A stretch of 64,000 nt of DNA from Bacteriovoracales bacterium (GTDB taxonomy: Bacteria > Bdellovibrionota > Bacteriovoracia > Bacteriovoracales > Bacteriovoracaceae), in NCBI GenBank assembly GCA_030149295.1, contig JASBRV010000082.1:25184-89183 (forward strand), written 5' to 3'. A program made the position numbers and the translations under genes. A model generated the notes under the pieces. That model did not search any database and was not told the origin of the DNA. It saw nothing but the letters and a program-made list of their open reading frames with translations. Positions 52,076 to 61,385 of this stretch are shown here, piece after piece (the first letter of the stretch is position 1; the number at the start of each line of letters is the position of its first letter).

Positions 52076-53061
52076 GCAACCTTCCTAGAAAAAATGTTTC
52101 TTATTAAAAAAATCTTAAACAGGATTAAAAATACAAGCTTTTTATTTAGTGATATTTCAAATTTCAACAAAACAAAAAAACCTAAAGCGAAAGCAAGAGA
52201 AGCCAACATCTCATAATTACGCTTTAAAATGGCGAAAATCTTCAGTTTCTCAAATACATTCACAAACCACTTTCGGTCGACATCGTCCAGCAAGAAAAAA
52301 AAGAGAAAATAAGGATGCACCAGAAAAGAAATAATCACCGCCGGTCCCTTAATTGAAGGAAGAGACTTTCTTATATAAGCCAACAGAAAATAGGCTATTA
52401 AACCCGGTAGTATTACTGCCTGAATAGTTTTTTCAGGAATTATTAACACATTCGTTATGCTGTTACTTATACTCAAAAAAGCTAACATCATAACAAAGCC
52501 ATTTTCTCCATGAGATCTTTTCCATAGTGTCACAAAAATATAGAATAGAAGAACACCATGAAAAAATAAAATGTAGTCTAGATAATCTAGTCCTTTTGCA
52601 TAAAAAAGAAAATCTCGGACTTCCGTGCTCGTTCCCAAAAATAAAACGTTAACTTTTTCTAACAAAAACATTACCACAGGAAAGAAAATTAAATCCAAGC
52701 CTAGCTGTTTATGGGGTGCTAAAGCCAACATCACTATCCAAAGTAATCCAGCATAAATTGCCAAGGGAGCCTTATAGCTATTAGCTAAGATGGAAAGCCC
52801 GACTATTAATAAAAAGAATATAGAATCAAGAAAACAAAGTTGCTTATTCAAAAGCTTCATCAAAAAGTAGGGAAAAGAGAGGATTACGATTGGCAAAACA
52901 TAGCTAGGTATACTTGCCATTGGTAAAAAACCAGGACCGTAAATACCTAAAAGATAGCCAATGATAAGGATGGCGCCCACCAGATAAGATGGAGCTCTTT
53001 TGCTAAAACTGGTTGCCAACAATAGAGAAAGGCCAAGAACTATTATAACAACCTCCAACAT
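52072..53061 (-). CDS. Diverged NuoM-position membrane protein (NuoM')
   Basis: 329 residues with about nine hydrophobic segments; the NuoM here has 510. It lies between the NuoL-like and NuoN-like genes of the second run, the NuoM place. Similarity to NuoM is weak by eye: a segment with FVMMLAFLSISNSITN could match NuoM's HMGFVMLGLAAM region. The conserved Lys and Glu of NuoM cannot be found. Overlaps the NuoN-like start by 4 bases and the NuoL-like end by 19 bases. Assignment rests mainly on gene order and topology. Confidence 0.45.
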   Translation of the reverse strand: MLEVVIIVLGLSLLLATSFSKRAPSYLVGAILIIGYLLGIYGPGFLPMASIPSYVLPIVILSFPYFLMKLLNKQLCFLDSIFFLLIVGLSILANSYKAPLAIYAGLLWIVMLALAPHKQLGLDLIFFPVVMFLLEKVNVLFLGTSTEVRDFLFYAKGLDYLDYILFFHGVLLFYIFVTLWKRSHGENGFVMMLAFLSISNSITNVLIIPEKTIQAVILPGLIAYFLLAYIRKSLPSIKGPAVIISFLVHPYFLFFFLLDDVDRKWFVNVFEKLKIFAILKRNYEMLASLAFALGFFVLLKFEISLNKKLVFLILFKIFLIRNIFSRKVA

Positions 53062-54365
53062 ATAAACATACAGAACCCTAAGGTGCTTATCACTATAAAA
53101 ATAGGGTCTCGAACTGGCGTCGTTTTAACATCTATTAATCTCAAATGATGTTTGTTTTGATAGATATAATCAGGTGATTTGTAAAACCTAAAACCTGGAT
53201 AGTCATACTCAAAAAATCTTAGTGCTATATCTCTAAACTTCTTTAAAGAGTGATTCTTTTTTTCAAGGAAAGCAATTGTTATCAAAATTATATATAAAAC
53301 GAGAAAGTAAAAGTTAAATGCATAGCTTTCATTCAAGTATGTAATGAAAGCATAAAAAACGAAGGAAGATAAGGGAATAAATGAAAACCAAGTTGGATTC
53401 GTATCCTTTTGTTTAAACTGATTTTTATTAGTTTCTAAGGTACTTATCAAAATAAAAAACACTAAACCTATTTGGGAAATGAAATTAGTCGATAAAATAT
53501 TTTCCAAATAAGAACCAGGTGTAAAAGGGAGACCGATGAGAAAAAGAGTTGTTAATATCAACAAGCTAATTTCAAATCCGCTAAATACAAATCTTCCATC
53601 CATATTGCGCTCTAACCCAAGAACCTGGTTTAAAATGACATTAAAAGCATTTGTTGTGAAGAAAAGTGTGGGTAACAACATTCCTACAAAGGAGGGATTT
53701 TCATTTACGTTAATTGGGATTAAGAGAAACAAAGCAAGGCTAATCAACAAATCGTTTTTGCCTCTTTTTAGTAGGATTAAAAGAATTATCAAAACTCGAA
53801 GCAGCTCAGAATTATAAAATGTTTCCACAGGGGAAAAAAGTATAAAGAGAGGACTAACAACGGTTGCAAGGAATGCTTCATTTTTATTTGAATTGGCAAT
53901 CAATACATATAAAGAAGAAAATAGGGATAAGCTCCAACATAAAGAAATAATTAGAGGCTGAATATCAAAGAGTGTTAAGGCCGAGGAGAAAGATAGTACA
54001 ATTGCAAAACTACTTAACTTCTTTTCTTTCAAATAAAGGTACACTGAAAAGGTTAACACCAAGGTTAATACAATCGCACCATACCCAAAGGCTAACCCAA
54101 CTAAAGGCTGAAGCAGAGTAATGGCCAGGCCTACAAGTAGTTTTTTAATCGAATCAAGTTCTTTTCTGAGTAAAACTGCTCCAACTACCAAGCTTGCGAC
54201 CCAAATTAATGGTTCAAAAATTTCAAGACCAATATAAAGAGTGTTTACAAAAAAGAGCATGATAAACGAGAAACTGTTTTTCTGTTCGCAAGTAAATGAG
54301 CATCTTTGCCAAAAATAGTCTAAACATAAATTCAATATAAGTGGGCTCAACAAAAGGAGGATCAT
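53043..54365 (-). CDS. Diverged NuoL-like membrane protein (NuoL')
   Basis: 440 residues with about 12 hydrophobic segments, against 722 for NuoL; the long C-terminal lateral helix region is much reduced. ILTTLFLIGLPFTPGSYLENIL (about residue 270) matches NuoL's LAIAGIPFFSGFVSKDRIL, with the conserved Ser/Lys-Asp lost. The C-terminal part has a polar stretch with several Tyr (YDYPGFRFYKSPDYIY) that recalls NuoL's YYFDDFYIKG. It lies directly beside the NuoK-like gene. Homology is probable, function unlikely to be proton pumping in the usual way. Confidence 0.55.
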   Translation of the reverse strand: MILLLLSPLILNLCLDYFWQRCSFTCEQKNSFSFIMLFFVNTLYIGLEIFEPLIWVASLVVGAVLLRKELDSIKKLLVGLAITLLQPLVGLAFGYGAIVLTLVLTFSVYLYLKEKKLSSFAIVLSFSSALTLFDIQPLIISLCWSLSLFSSLYVLIANSNKNEAFLATVVSPLFILFSPVETFYNSELLRVLIILLILLKRGKNDLLISLALFLLIPINVNENPSFVGMLLPTLFFTTNAFNVILNQVLGLERNMDGRFVFSGFEISLLILTTLFLIGLPFTPGSYLENILSTNFISQIGLVFFILISTLETNKNQFKQKDTNPTWFSFIPLSSFVFYAFITYLNESYAFNFYFLVLYIILITIAFLEKKNHSLKKFRDIALRFFEYDYPGFRFYKSPDYIYQNKHHLRLIDVKTTPVRDPIFIVISTLGFCMFICWRLL

Positions 54366-54599
54366 TTAGTTTCCACTTCCTTTTAACTTATAAAGAAACG
54401 AGGCCGTTAGTGACAAGGTCATAATCATCAACAAAGGTATCCAATAATTAAGTGCCAAAACATCTAGCTTATAAAACATTAGAAATGCGAAAAATATAAA
54501 CGCTATTGTTATTGACTCTATTACCTGAGATGCCTCTTGTGACATAAGGGCACGAACACTAAAGATGGTTATCCAAAAGGCAGCTATCAGTGTGATCAA
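54366..54599 (-). CDS. Diverged NuoK-like small membrane protein (NuoK')
   Basis: 77 residues, three hydrophobic segments; NuoK here has 101. QVIESITIAFIFFAF aligns with NuoK's GIELILNSAALNFAA, keeping the Glu equivalent to E. coli Glu36. The second conserved Glu of NuoK (AAAEAAVGL) falls in TLSLTASFL and is lost. The gene sits between NuoJ-like and NuoL-like genes as nuoK does. An MrpF-like subunit is an alternative reading. Overlaps the NuoJ-like gene by 4 bases. Confidence 0.5.
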   Translation of the reverse strand: MITLIAAFWITIFSVRALMSQEASQVIESITIAFIFFAFLMFYKLDVLALNYWIPLLMIMTLSLTASFLYKLKGSGN

Positions 54600-55030
54600 A
54601 ACCTAGTTCTCCTGTTTCCAAGTGTCCACTCTATAGTCCAATATACTGTTATAACTATTAAACCGACCTCTAGTGGAAATAGTGCACTATTTGGAAAACT
54701 CCAATTTACAAACAAGACTTCAACATTCTCTTTAAAAATGAAAACTAACCCAAATAATGGCAAAACTCCTAAATAACCAAGTATTTTTTGTATGATTGTA
54801 GAGCGAGACTTTATTCTCAAAGTATGCTTTCTCACTCTTTGCATTAACACAACTGGAAAAAAGGTTAAAAAGAAAACTAGACCGAAAAGTGAACTCTTTT
54901 CAATGGTTATGAAAAGTGACATTGAGGTAATCAAAAACATAAACTTAACAAAGGGGGACATTTTTTTTGCCAAAACCGTGATCAATCCAATTAATGCCAT
55001 GTAAATAGAAACTGAAAGTTCACTAAACAT
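54596..55030 (-). CDS. Diverged NuoJ-like membrane protein (NuoJ')
   Basis: 144 residues with four or five hydrophobic segments; NuoJ here has 175. Both begin MF followed by a Val/Ala-rich helix and a Lys-rich turn (LAKKMSPFVKFMFLI against VFSKNLMHACVLLL). Near the C-terminus LFPLEVGLIVITVYW matches the NuoJ hallmark VLAFEISSILLLGAL with the Glu kept, followed by a basic tail in both. Place and order also fit nuoJ. Confidence 0.55.
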   Translation of the reverse strand: MFSELSVSIYMALIGLITVLAKKMSPFVKFMFLITSMSLFITIEKSSLFGLVFFLTFFPVVLMQRVRKHTLRIKSRSTIIQKILGYLGVLPLFGLVFIFKENVEVLFVNWSFPNSALFPLEVGLIVITVYWTIEWTLGNRRTRF

Positions 55031-55865
55031 TACTCAAAACCTTTCTTGAACCTTTAATTAAGCTATATCTAAAGACCCAAACCAAGATTAGACAAAAAAA
55101 GTATTTAGCCATTAAACTAATCACCTGCAATAATCCAGTCTTGAGTGGAGAAAAGACCTCATCCTCTATTAGAATTGACGGGAGACCGTAACCCCCTAAA
55201 AAAGCAAAAACAAAAATTACTAGATAGGTATTTAAATATAAGTGATTTATTAATGTAAAAGGTTCGTGTGGGTTTTTAATTTCTTGATATATAAGACTTA
55301 AAAAGAAAAAAAGACCAAAGGGATTTTTAAAAACTAAATAATTCCGCAAGCCAGAACTATTAAAGCTTTTTTGGTAAACAATAGCTTGTTCGACAGAGAA
55401 AGATGACATTACCTCTTGAATGGAAAGTAAAAATAAAATCAGAAGTGGTATTTTGATCGATATATTAAGAGTATTGTTTTCGTTGTAGCCTCTTACAAGC
55501 TCTCCAATCATTAAGGTAAATAAAATGAACAACCATGAGTTCTCATTGGAAATTAAACCTAAGTAGAACTCATCACTAGCGAAGGGAAATCGATCGGACA
55601 TCTGGAAAAAGGCAAGTGGTAAAATAGCACCCAACACTGTAATTACGTAAAGACACGATTCCTCAATTTTCCTCGCTCTTATATAGTAACCATTTTCATC
55701 GCTAAGAGTTTTTAGAATTAAGACCTTGAGCAAACCAAAACCACCGATTTTCTTTCTGCTAAAAATGGTAATAAACTCTTCTTTTATCCAGATTGATAAA
55801 ATAAGGATAAATCCGATAAAAAATAAAAAATGTGCTGCTTTTAACAATTCAGCAACTTCAGACAA
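55023..55865 (-). CDS. Diverged NuoH-like membrane protein (NuoH')
   Basis: 280 residues with about eight hydrophobic segments; NuoH here has 399. Several blocks align: IGGFGLLKVLILK with NuoH VGPYGILQFLADG; NPFGLFFFLSLIYQEIKNPH with NPFTFIGFFVFFVGMLAETN; FAFLGGYGLP with AAFLGGYKVP; LVWVFRYSL with VIWVRWTFP. The acidic loop of NuoH that lies by the quinone site (APFDLPEAESELV) reads EPFTLINHLYLNT here, so its Glu/Asp residues are lost. This is the clearest evidence that the second run is descended from complex I genes. Confidence 0.75.
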   Translation of the reverse strand: MSEVAELLKAAHFLFFIGFILILSIWIKEEFITIFSRKKIGGFGLLKVLILKTLSDENGYYIRARKIEESCLYVITVLGAILPLAFFQMSDRFPFASDEFYLGLISNENSWLFILFTLMIGELVRGYNENNTLNISIKIPLLILFLLSIQEVMSSFSVEQAIVYQKSFNSSGLRNYLVFKNPFGLFFFLSLIYQEIKNPHEPFTLINHLYLNTYLVIFVFAFLGGYGLPSILIEDEVFSPLKTGLLQVISLMAKYFFCLILVWVFRYSLIKGSRKVLSNV

Positions 55866-55876
55866 AATTTTTTCCC

Positions 55877-56146
55877 TTATTTTTTAAAATTAAAAAATAA
55901 CAGACCTATGGCCGCAACCATCACAACAATGACACTCACAGGAACTGCTACAAAAAGCGATGCTTCCACTTCATTGTACTTTACGTATACAAGCCAGGAC
56001 AAGAGAGGGGTTGTGAATAAAAGGGGAGTGAGGGTTTCTCCAGTGCTGCCCAGAGTTGTTTTTCTTGCCTTAGGAGCAGAAACTAAAATAACTAAGCCTA
56101 ACGCCAACAGTAAAAAGAGAACTACTATCGCTAGGCTTAAAGTCAT
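55877..56146 (-). CDS. Diverged NuoA-like small membrane protein (NuoA')
   Basis: 89 residues, three hydrophobic segments; NuoA here has about 147. It is the first gene of the second run, where nuoA is the first of the first run. YNEVEASLFVAVP aligns with NuoA's VFDVEGALMFPVA, keeping the D/N-x-V-E pattern, but the Tyr-Glu-Cys-Gly loop of NuoA reads GSTGE and its Cys is lost. Short and diverged, so homology is plausible but not certain. It starts on the base next to the nuoN stop. Confidence 0.5.
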   Translation of the reverse strand: MTLSLAIVVLFLLLALGLVILVSAPKARKTTLGSTGETLTPLLFTTPLLSWLVYVKYNEVEASLFVAVPVSVIVVMVAAIGLLFFNFKK

Positions 56147-57613
56147 TTATTGAAGAAAGACTTTTGCGCCATCAGCGACAAGGAGAATCTTCTCCCAAAA
56201 GAGGCCTAAAATCACAACAGGAAAGGTTAGGGCCAATACAGCCCCTTGATTAAAGTAATTGAAGCCAGAAATAGAATCCTCACTCTCAGCTGGTTTTAAA
56301 ACCATCAAGCGAACAAGCTTTAAATAGTAATAAAGTGAGACCACAGAGTTAAGACCTGCTATGACTGCTAGAACATAGTATTTCTTAAGTAAGATTGCAT
56401 AAAAAATATGAAATTTCGCAACAAACCCACTTAAAGGTGGAATGCCAGCTAAGCTAAACATTACGACACATAGAGCGATTGCCATAAGTGGGTAGCGGTA
56501 AATTAAGCCATTAAAACGCTCAAAGTGATCATTTCCATATTTATCTGCTACCTGCCCAACAACGTAAAAGGCAACTAAAGTCATAAATAGATAAGTTATG
56601 GAATAGAATACCACTGACCTCGTGCCAATGTCGTTAATCACAAGAACACCAAGAAGCATTACTCCAGCATGTGAAATTGAGGAGTAAGCCAACATTCTTT
56701 TTACAGATCTCTGACCTATTGCACTTACGTTTCCGACTGTCATAGTTAGGGCTGCTACAATACTTAACACGCCAACCCATCCGACATTTAATACACCTGG
56801 GTTTGCAAAAAAGGCGTGTGAAATTCTGATCATGGCAGCTAAGCCTGCGACTTTGGGAACAATACTAAAGAAAGTTGTAACGGGAAGTGGTGAGCCTTCA
56901 TAAACGTCAGGTGACCACATGTGAAAAGGGACACAAGCGATTTTATAACCAAGACCTACAAAGAAGAGTAGGAAAGATGGCATCAAAATAGCGACCTGTG
57001 TACTATCTACAGCCTTTAATAATCCAGCCATTTCAGAGAAGTTTATAGTTCCAAGAACACCAAAGATGTGACTCATTCCAAAAAGCATAATTCCAGAACT
57101 AATACCACCATAGAGAGAATACTTTAATCCAGCTTCTGAACTTTTCTCATCACCTTTTCTTAAACTGGCTAATACATAAGAAAGGATAGATAGTGTTTCA
57201 ATACCGATAAAGAGTATCAGCATATTATTTGCACTCGAGAGCAGCATACCGCCAATGAGAACACCTGTTGCCATAATAACAAACTCAGGCTTAAGTTCTT
57301 CATCAATATCTTTACTGGAGTAAGTAATAAGTACTGCTCCAAGAGTTCCTAAAACCATAATCATCTTCATAAGGGACGAAAATGAGTCGATAACGACACT
57401 ATTTGTAAAGATAGCAATAGGTTCTTTACCAAGACTAAAAAGTGAGTACGTAAAGATTGCGGCCATACCGAGACCCGCAGAAAGAAAAAAGAACTTTCTC
57501 GTTTTTTCTTCGTCTTTATATGTGGCCTCGATGAGGATTAGGCCAAACATAGTCAAACAAGCTAAAAGCTCCGGTATGTAATGACTTAAACTTGCGAGAT
57601 AATTAGCACCCAT
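56147..57613 (-). CDS. nuoN: NADH-quinone oxidoreductase subunit N
   Basis: Proton-pumping antiporter-like subunit of complex I, 488 residues with about 14 helices. FFVGLGYKIACVPFHMWSPDVYEGSP holds the conserved Lys and the DxYEG loop, and SVKRMLAYSSISHAGVMLLG and GIPPLSGFVAKF complete the NuoN pattern. It is the last canonical nuo gene; the diverged NuoA-like gene follows without a gap. Confidence 0.97.
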   Translation of the reverse strand: MGANYLASLSHYIPELLACLTMFGLILIEATYKDEEKTRKFFFLSAGLGMAAIFTYSLFSLGKEPIAIFTNSVVIDSFSSLMKMIMVLGTLGAVLITYSSKDIDEELKPEFVIMATGVLIGGMLLSSANNMLILFIGIETLSILSYVLASLRKGDEKSSEAGLKYSLYGGISSGIMLFGMSHIFGVLGTINFSEMAGLLKAVDSTQVAILMPSFLLFFVGLGYKIACVPFHMWSPDVYEGSPLPVTTFFSIVPKVAGLAAMIRISHAFFANPGVLNVGWVGVLSIVAALTMTVGNVSAIGQRSVKRMLAYSSISHAGVMLLGVLVINDIGTRSVVFYSITYLFMTLVAFYVVGQVADKYGNDHFERFNGLIYRYPLMAIALCVVMFSLAGIPPLSGFVAKFHIFYAILLKKYYVLAVIAGLNSVVSLYYYLKLVRLMVLKPAESEDSISGFNYFNQGAVLALTFPVVILGLFWEKILLVADGAKVFLQ

Positions 57614-57635
57614 TTTTTAGTCCTATTTCTTTTTA

Positions 57636-59168
57636 TTAATACTGTGAAAGCAAGGTTACAAGGTTACCAACAGAAGCCCTCATAACATTTAAAATTGGTG
57701 TTGGGTAAACGCCAAAAACAACAACTGCAATACAAAGAGGAACCATATAGGCAACTTCACGTGCATTCATGTCCGTGTAGGACTTACATTCCTCAATGAC
57801 ATCTCCAAAGAACATTCTTTTGAACATCCACAGAAGATAGGCTGCACCCAATAGGAGACCAAGAAGAGCTAAAACAGTAATTGTTGTGTATTTTTCATAA
57901 ATGCCAAGAAAAATAAGCGCCTCTGAAATAAAGCCTGACAGACCGGGAAGTCCCATTGAAGCAAACATCGCGATAATGAAAACAATGGAAAACCTTGGTA
58001 ACTGCGTATAAAGACCACCAAAACCCTTAGAGCCATCTGGACGAACAATCCATCTGTGATGTGAACGCTCGTAAAGAATACCAATAAGAAGGAACATCAT
58101 TGCAGTTGATGTACCGTGATTAAACATTTGTAGAACAGCACCATTCATTCCCGTCACTGTCATTGCCGCAAGACCAAGCATCACAAAACCCATGTGTGAA
58201 ACCGAGGAATAGGCAACGAGCTTTTTCACGTCTGTTTGCGCCATTGCACAAAAGGCACCATAAATAACATTAATTAAACCTAACCAAGCAATGGCATCAG
58301 CAAAATAAACAGATGCCCCAGGAAAAATAGGATAGGCAATTCTTAGAAATCCATAAGTTCCCATTTTCAAAAGAACACCGGCAAGGATAACTGAAACTGC
58401 TGTCGGTGCTTGAACGTGAGCGTGTGGTAACCAAGTATGAAATGGAAAAACTGGTACTTTAATGGCAAAGCCAATAAAGAGAAATACAAAGAAAAGCTTA
58501 GCAAAACTAAAAGTAGTACCAAACATTTCAAGTTGAAGACTTTGAAATTTTCCACCCTGAAGAGCTAGGATGCTAAAGCTATCAACACCTTGTCCTGATG
58601 CATAGTAAAGAGCAACCATTCCGACAAGCATGAGGATTGAACCAAAAAAGGTATAAAGGAAGAATTTAACCGCAGCGTATTCTTTGTTTTCTCCACCCCA
58701 AATACCAATGAGGAAAAACATAGGAATAAGCATTACTTCCCAATAAACATAGAAAAGGAAAAAGTCTAAGGCGAGAAAAACACCAAAAACTGTCGCTTGA
58801 AGAAAGAGAAATAGTGCAAAATAAGCCTTAACTTGTTTCGTAACAGTCCAGGAAGAAAGAATACATAGAAAAAAGAGAAGTCCGGTAAGGACAATCATTG
58901 GTAATGAAATTCCATCAACTCCCAAGCTATAGAAGATATTGAAGCTGCTAATCCAAGGAATCTTTACATTAAACGCTTCCTGCATTCCCGGGACTGTAGT
59001 GTCGAACTTTGAATAGAGCACCAAGCTCATAATAAAAGTTACGGCAGTGTTAATGAGCGCCCAATAACGAATCATATTTTCCTTAGCTTTAGGAAGCAAT
59101 AAGGTGACAATGACTCCAATAAAAGGGGACCAAAGAATCCAATTTAAAAGGTTTGATGAAGACTGCAC
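57636..59168 (-). CDS. nuoM: NADH-quinone oxidoreductase subunit M
   Basis: Antiporter-like subunit of 510 residues. YWEVMLIPMFFLIGIWGG with the conserved Glu, FLFIGFAIKVPVFPFHTWLPHAHVQAPT with the Lys, and DVKKLVAYSSVSHMGFVMLG are intact, so it should pump. The start ATG at 59168 follows nuoL by 33 bases. Confidence 0.97.
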   Translation of the reverse strand: MQSSSNLLNWILWSPFIGVIVTLLLPKAKENMIRYWALINTAVTFIMSLVLYSKFDTTVPGMQEAFNVKIPWISSFNIFYSLGVDGISLPMIVLTGLLFFLCILSSWTVTKQVKAYFALFLFLQATVFGVFLALDFFLFYVYWEVMLIPMFFLIGIWGGENKEYAAVKFFLYTFFGSILMLVGMVALYYASGQGVDSFSILALQGGKFQSLQLEMFGTTFSFAKLFFVFLFIGFAIKVPVFPFHTWLPHAHVQAPTAVSVILAGVLLKMGTYGFLRIAYPIFPGASVYFADAIAWLGLINVIYGAFCAMAQTDVKKLVAYSSVSHMGFVMLGLAAMTVTGMNGAVLQMFNHGTSTAMMFLLIGILYERSHHRWIVRPDGSKGFGGLYTQLPRFSIVFIIAMFASMGLPGLSGFISEALIFLGIYEKYTTITVLALLGLLLGAAYLLWMFKRMFFGDVIEECKSYTDMNAREVAYMVPLCIAVVVFGVYPTPILNVMRASVGNLVTLLSQY

Positions 59169-59201
59169 GGAGTTTCTCCTTTCTCTGCTATATACAACAA
59201 G

Positions 59202-61370
59202 TTAAAATTTTAAAGTCCAAATATATCCAGTTAAAACGAAAATGATCATGATGAAGTAAAACTGAATTTTACCCGATTGAATCGTTCTCAAAATAACGTT
59301 AAAAAATCTTACGCTGGCACCTGTACCATCGACAGCAACAGTGTCGACAATAATATTGTCGAACCATTTAGACATCGTAAACAAGGCCCTATTTACCTTT
59401 TCCCAGCCATCGATAGCGTATCTGTCATAAAGTCCCATATCGATATAAGCCAGAAGATTATTTAAAGGCAATAAAGCTTTTTGAATAATTCCCTTGATGT
59501 AAAAGTCATCAAAGTAATATTTATTCTGTAATGCTCTATACCAGCCAGATAGTAGAGAAACCCAAAAGCCCGGATTCCATTTGCGCCACAAATACATCAT
59601 CATCGCAATGAACACACCAGAAAAAGCAATCACTATAGAAATGAGTGCGCCTACAACGTGCCACTTATGAACATGGTGATATTTTTCTTCGTTATAACCA
59701 TGATTGGGGTCGTATTGAGTTTTAGAGGGAAGTGCCATTGATCCTTCATCAGACCAGCCAAAGGCTTGTGGTGCCATGGCTTGAAAGGTTGAAACCTCTG
59801 GCTCATGAATTAACGTTTGAAACCATTCGTATTTTTCATGAGTGACCTTAACAATTCCCTGACCGGTGAGAGAGCCTGAGAAAAAGACTCCCAAGGTAAA
59901 TAGAGAGAGAATTAAGAGTGGAACGTTTCTATTCCAGCTTAAAGTCTCTTTTTTAGTATGATCAAAAAGTTCTTTATCTCTTGGCTCACCAAAGAAAGTT
60001 AAGAACATCATTCTAAACATATAAAAAGCTGTAAGAAGGGCACCACCAAAACCTAAAACTGTAGGTACCCAATAAGCTTTGTTATCTATTGCCATTAAAA
60101 GAGCATCTCCCAAAATTCTATCTTTTGAGACAAAGCCTGAGAAAAAAGGAATTCCAGCTATAGCAAGAGTACAGCACATCATTGCAATAAAAGTGAAAGG
60201 CATTTTGGCTTTTAAGCCACCCATTCGCGGCATTTCCTGAACATGGGCATGTGTATGATGATCATGAAGAGAGTGAATGACCGAGCCAGCTGAAAGAAAC
60301 AAACATGCCTTAAATACAGCATGAGTTATAAGATGCATAAAAGCAGCGTTATAGGAGCCGACACCCACACCTAGGACCATATACCCAAGTTGGGATATTG
60401 TGGAATAAGCAAGCACTGCCTTGATATCTGTTTGCACGAGGGCGATGGTGGCTGCACCAAAGGCTGTGATCCCACCAATCAAGGCAATAAAATAAGTAAG
60501 ATGACCTGCTTCCATCAATGGGTAACAGCGTAATGAAAGGTAAACCCCCGCTGCAACCATAGTGGCTGCATGAATAAGGGCCGAACAAGGAGTTGGTCCA
60601 AACATCGCGTCTGGCAACCAAACCTGTAAAGGAAATTGAGCTGACTTGCCAATTGTCCCCATGAAGACCGATAAGCCTGCCAACGTGGCAAGAGGTATAC
60701 CAAGAGCATAAAGTCCATTGAACTTACCAGCACCAATAGCAGCGTAAATATCAACAAAAGATACGCTTCCAACAACAGACCAAATGGCAAGAATTCCAAA
60801 AAGGAAGAAAACGTCCCCAACTCTTGTGGTCATAAAGGCTTTTATACTTGCATTACCCGCACCTTCTTTCTCATAGTAAAAACCAATGAGAGAGTAAGAA
60901 CAAAATCCCATAAGCTCCCAGAAAATGAATACTGAAAGAAGGTTCTCAGAGAGAACCAGGGCGAGCATTGCACTCGTAAAGAGTGAAAGATAAACAAAGA
61001 AGCGCCCATAGCGAGCATCGTCCTTCATGTAATATGTGGAGAAAATATGGATTAATGTGGCGACCCCTGTAACCATAAAAAGCATGGTTGCTGTCATATT
61101 ATCTATGTAAATTCCCATATCTAGCTTGAAAGGGAAGTTTCCATAAGAAAGATCAAACCAGGTAAAAGTCTTATGAACTACATAATCTGTATTGTAGACA
61201 TTGAGAAAATGAAAAAAGATTCTCGCTGCATAGAAAAAAGAACCTAAAATTGAAGCACAACTTAAAAGTACTCCAAGATTAGTAAATCTTTTCACAATAA
61301 AAGCATTTATGGCAAAGGCCATAAAAGGCAGAAGAACAATGGGGGCTACGGTACTTATTGTAAAATCCAT
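59202..61370 (-). CDS. nuoL: NADH-quinone oxidoreductase subunit L
   Basis: Largest membrane subunit, 722 residues with 16 or so helices and the C-terminal lateral helix. FWELMGFCSYSLIGFYYEKEGAG has the conserved Glu, FPLQVWLPDAMFGPTPCSALIHAATMVAAG the Lys-His region, and DIKAVLAYSTISQLGYMVLG and GIPFFSGFVSKDRIL follow. A His-rich loop (HDHHTHAH) is typical of many NuoL. The C-terminal YYFDDFYIKGI precedes the last helices. Confidence 0.98.
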   Translation of the reverse strand: MDFTISTVAPIVLLPFMAFAINAFIVKRFTNLGVLLSCASILGSFFYAARIFFHFLNVYNTDYVVHKTFTWFDLSYGNFPFKLDMGIYIDNMTATMLFMVTGVATLIHIFSTYYMKDDARYGRFFVYLSLFTSAMLALVLSENLLSVFIFWELMGFCSYSLIGFYYEKEGAGNASIKAFMTTRVGDVFFLFGILAIWSVVGSVSFVDIYAAIGAGKFNGLYALGIPLATLAGLSVFMGTIGKSAQFPLQVWLPDAMFGPTPCSALIHAATMVAAGVYLSLRCYPLMEAGHLTYFIALIGGITAFGAATIALVQTDIKAVLAYSTISQLGYMVLGVGVGSYNAAFMHLITHAVFKACLFLSAGSVIHSLHDHHTHAHVQEMPRMGGLKAKMPFTFIAMMCCTLAIAGIPFFSGFVSKDRILGDALLMAIDNKAYWVPTVLGFGGALLTAFYMFRMMFLTFFGEPRDKELFDHTKKETLSWNRNVPLLILSLFTLGVFFSGSLTGQGIVKVTHEKYEWFQTLIHEPEVSTFQAMAPQAFGWSDEGSMALPSKTQYDPNHGYNEEKYHHVHKWHVVGALISIVIAFSGVFIAMMMYLWRKWNPGFWVSLLSGWYRALQNKYYFDDFYIKGIIQKALLPLNNLLAYIDMGLYDRYAIDGWEKVNRALFTMSKWFDNIIVDTVAVDGTGASVRFFNVILRTIQSGKIQFYFIMIIFVLTGYIWTLKF

Positions 61371-61385
61371 TCTCTATCCTGTTCC

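Noticed and set aside
50987..55865. Mrp antiporter or hydrogenase-4 membrane module instead of a nuo duplicate
   Set aside because: The order H-J-K-L-M-N with a NuoH-like protein fits a nuo copy better; Mrp lacks NuoH, and no hydrogenase large or small subunit is near. Still possible for single subunits such as the 77-residue one.
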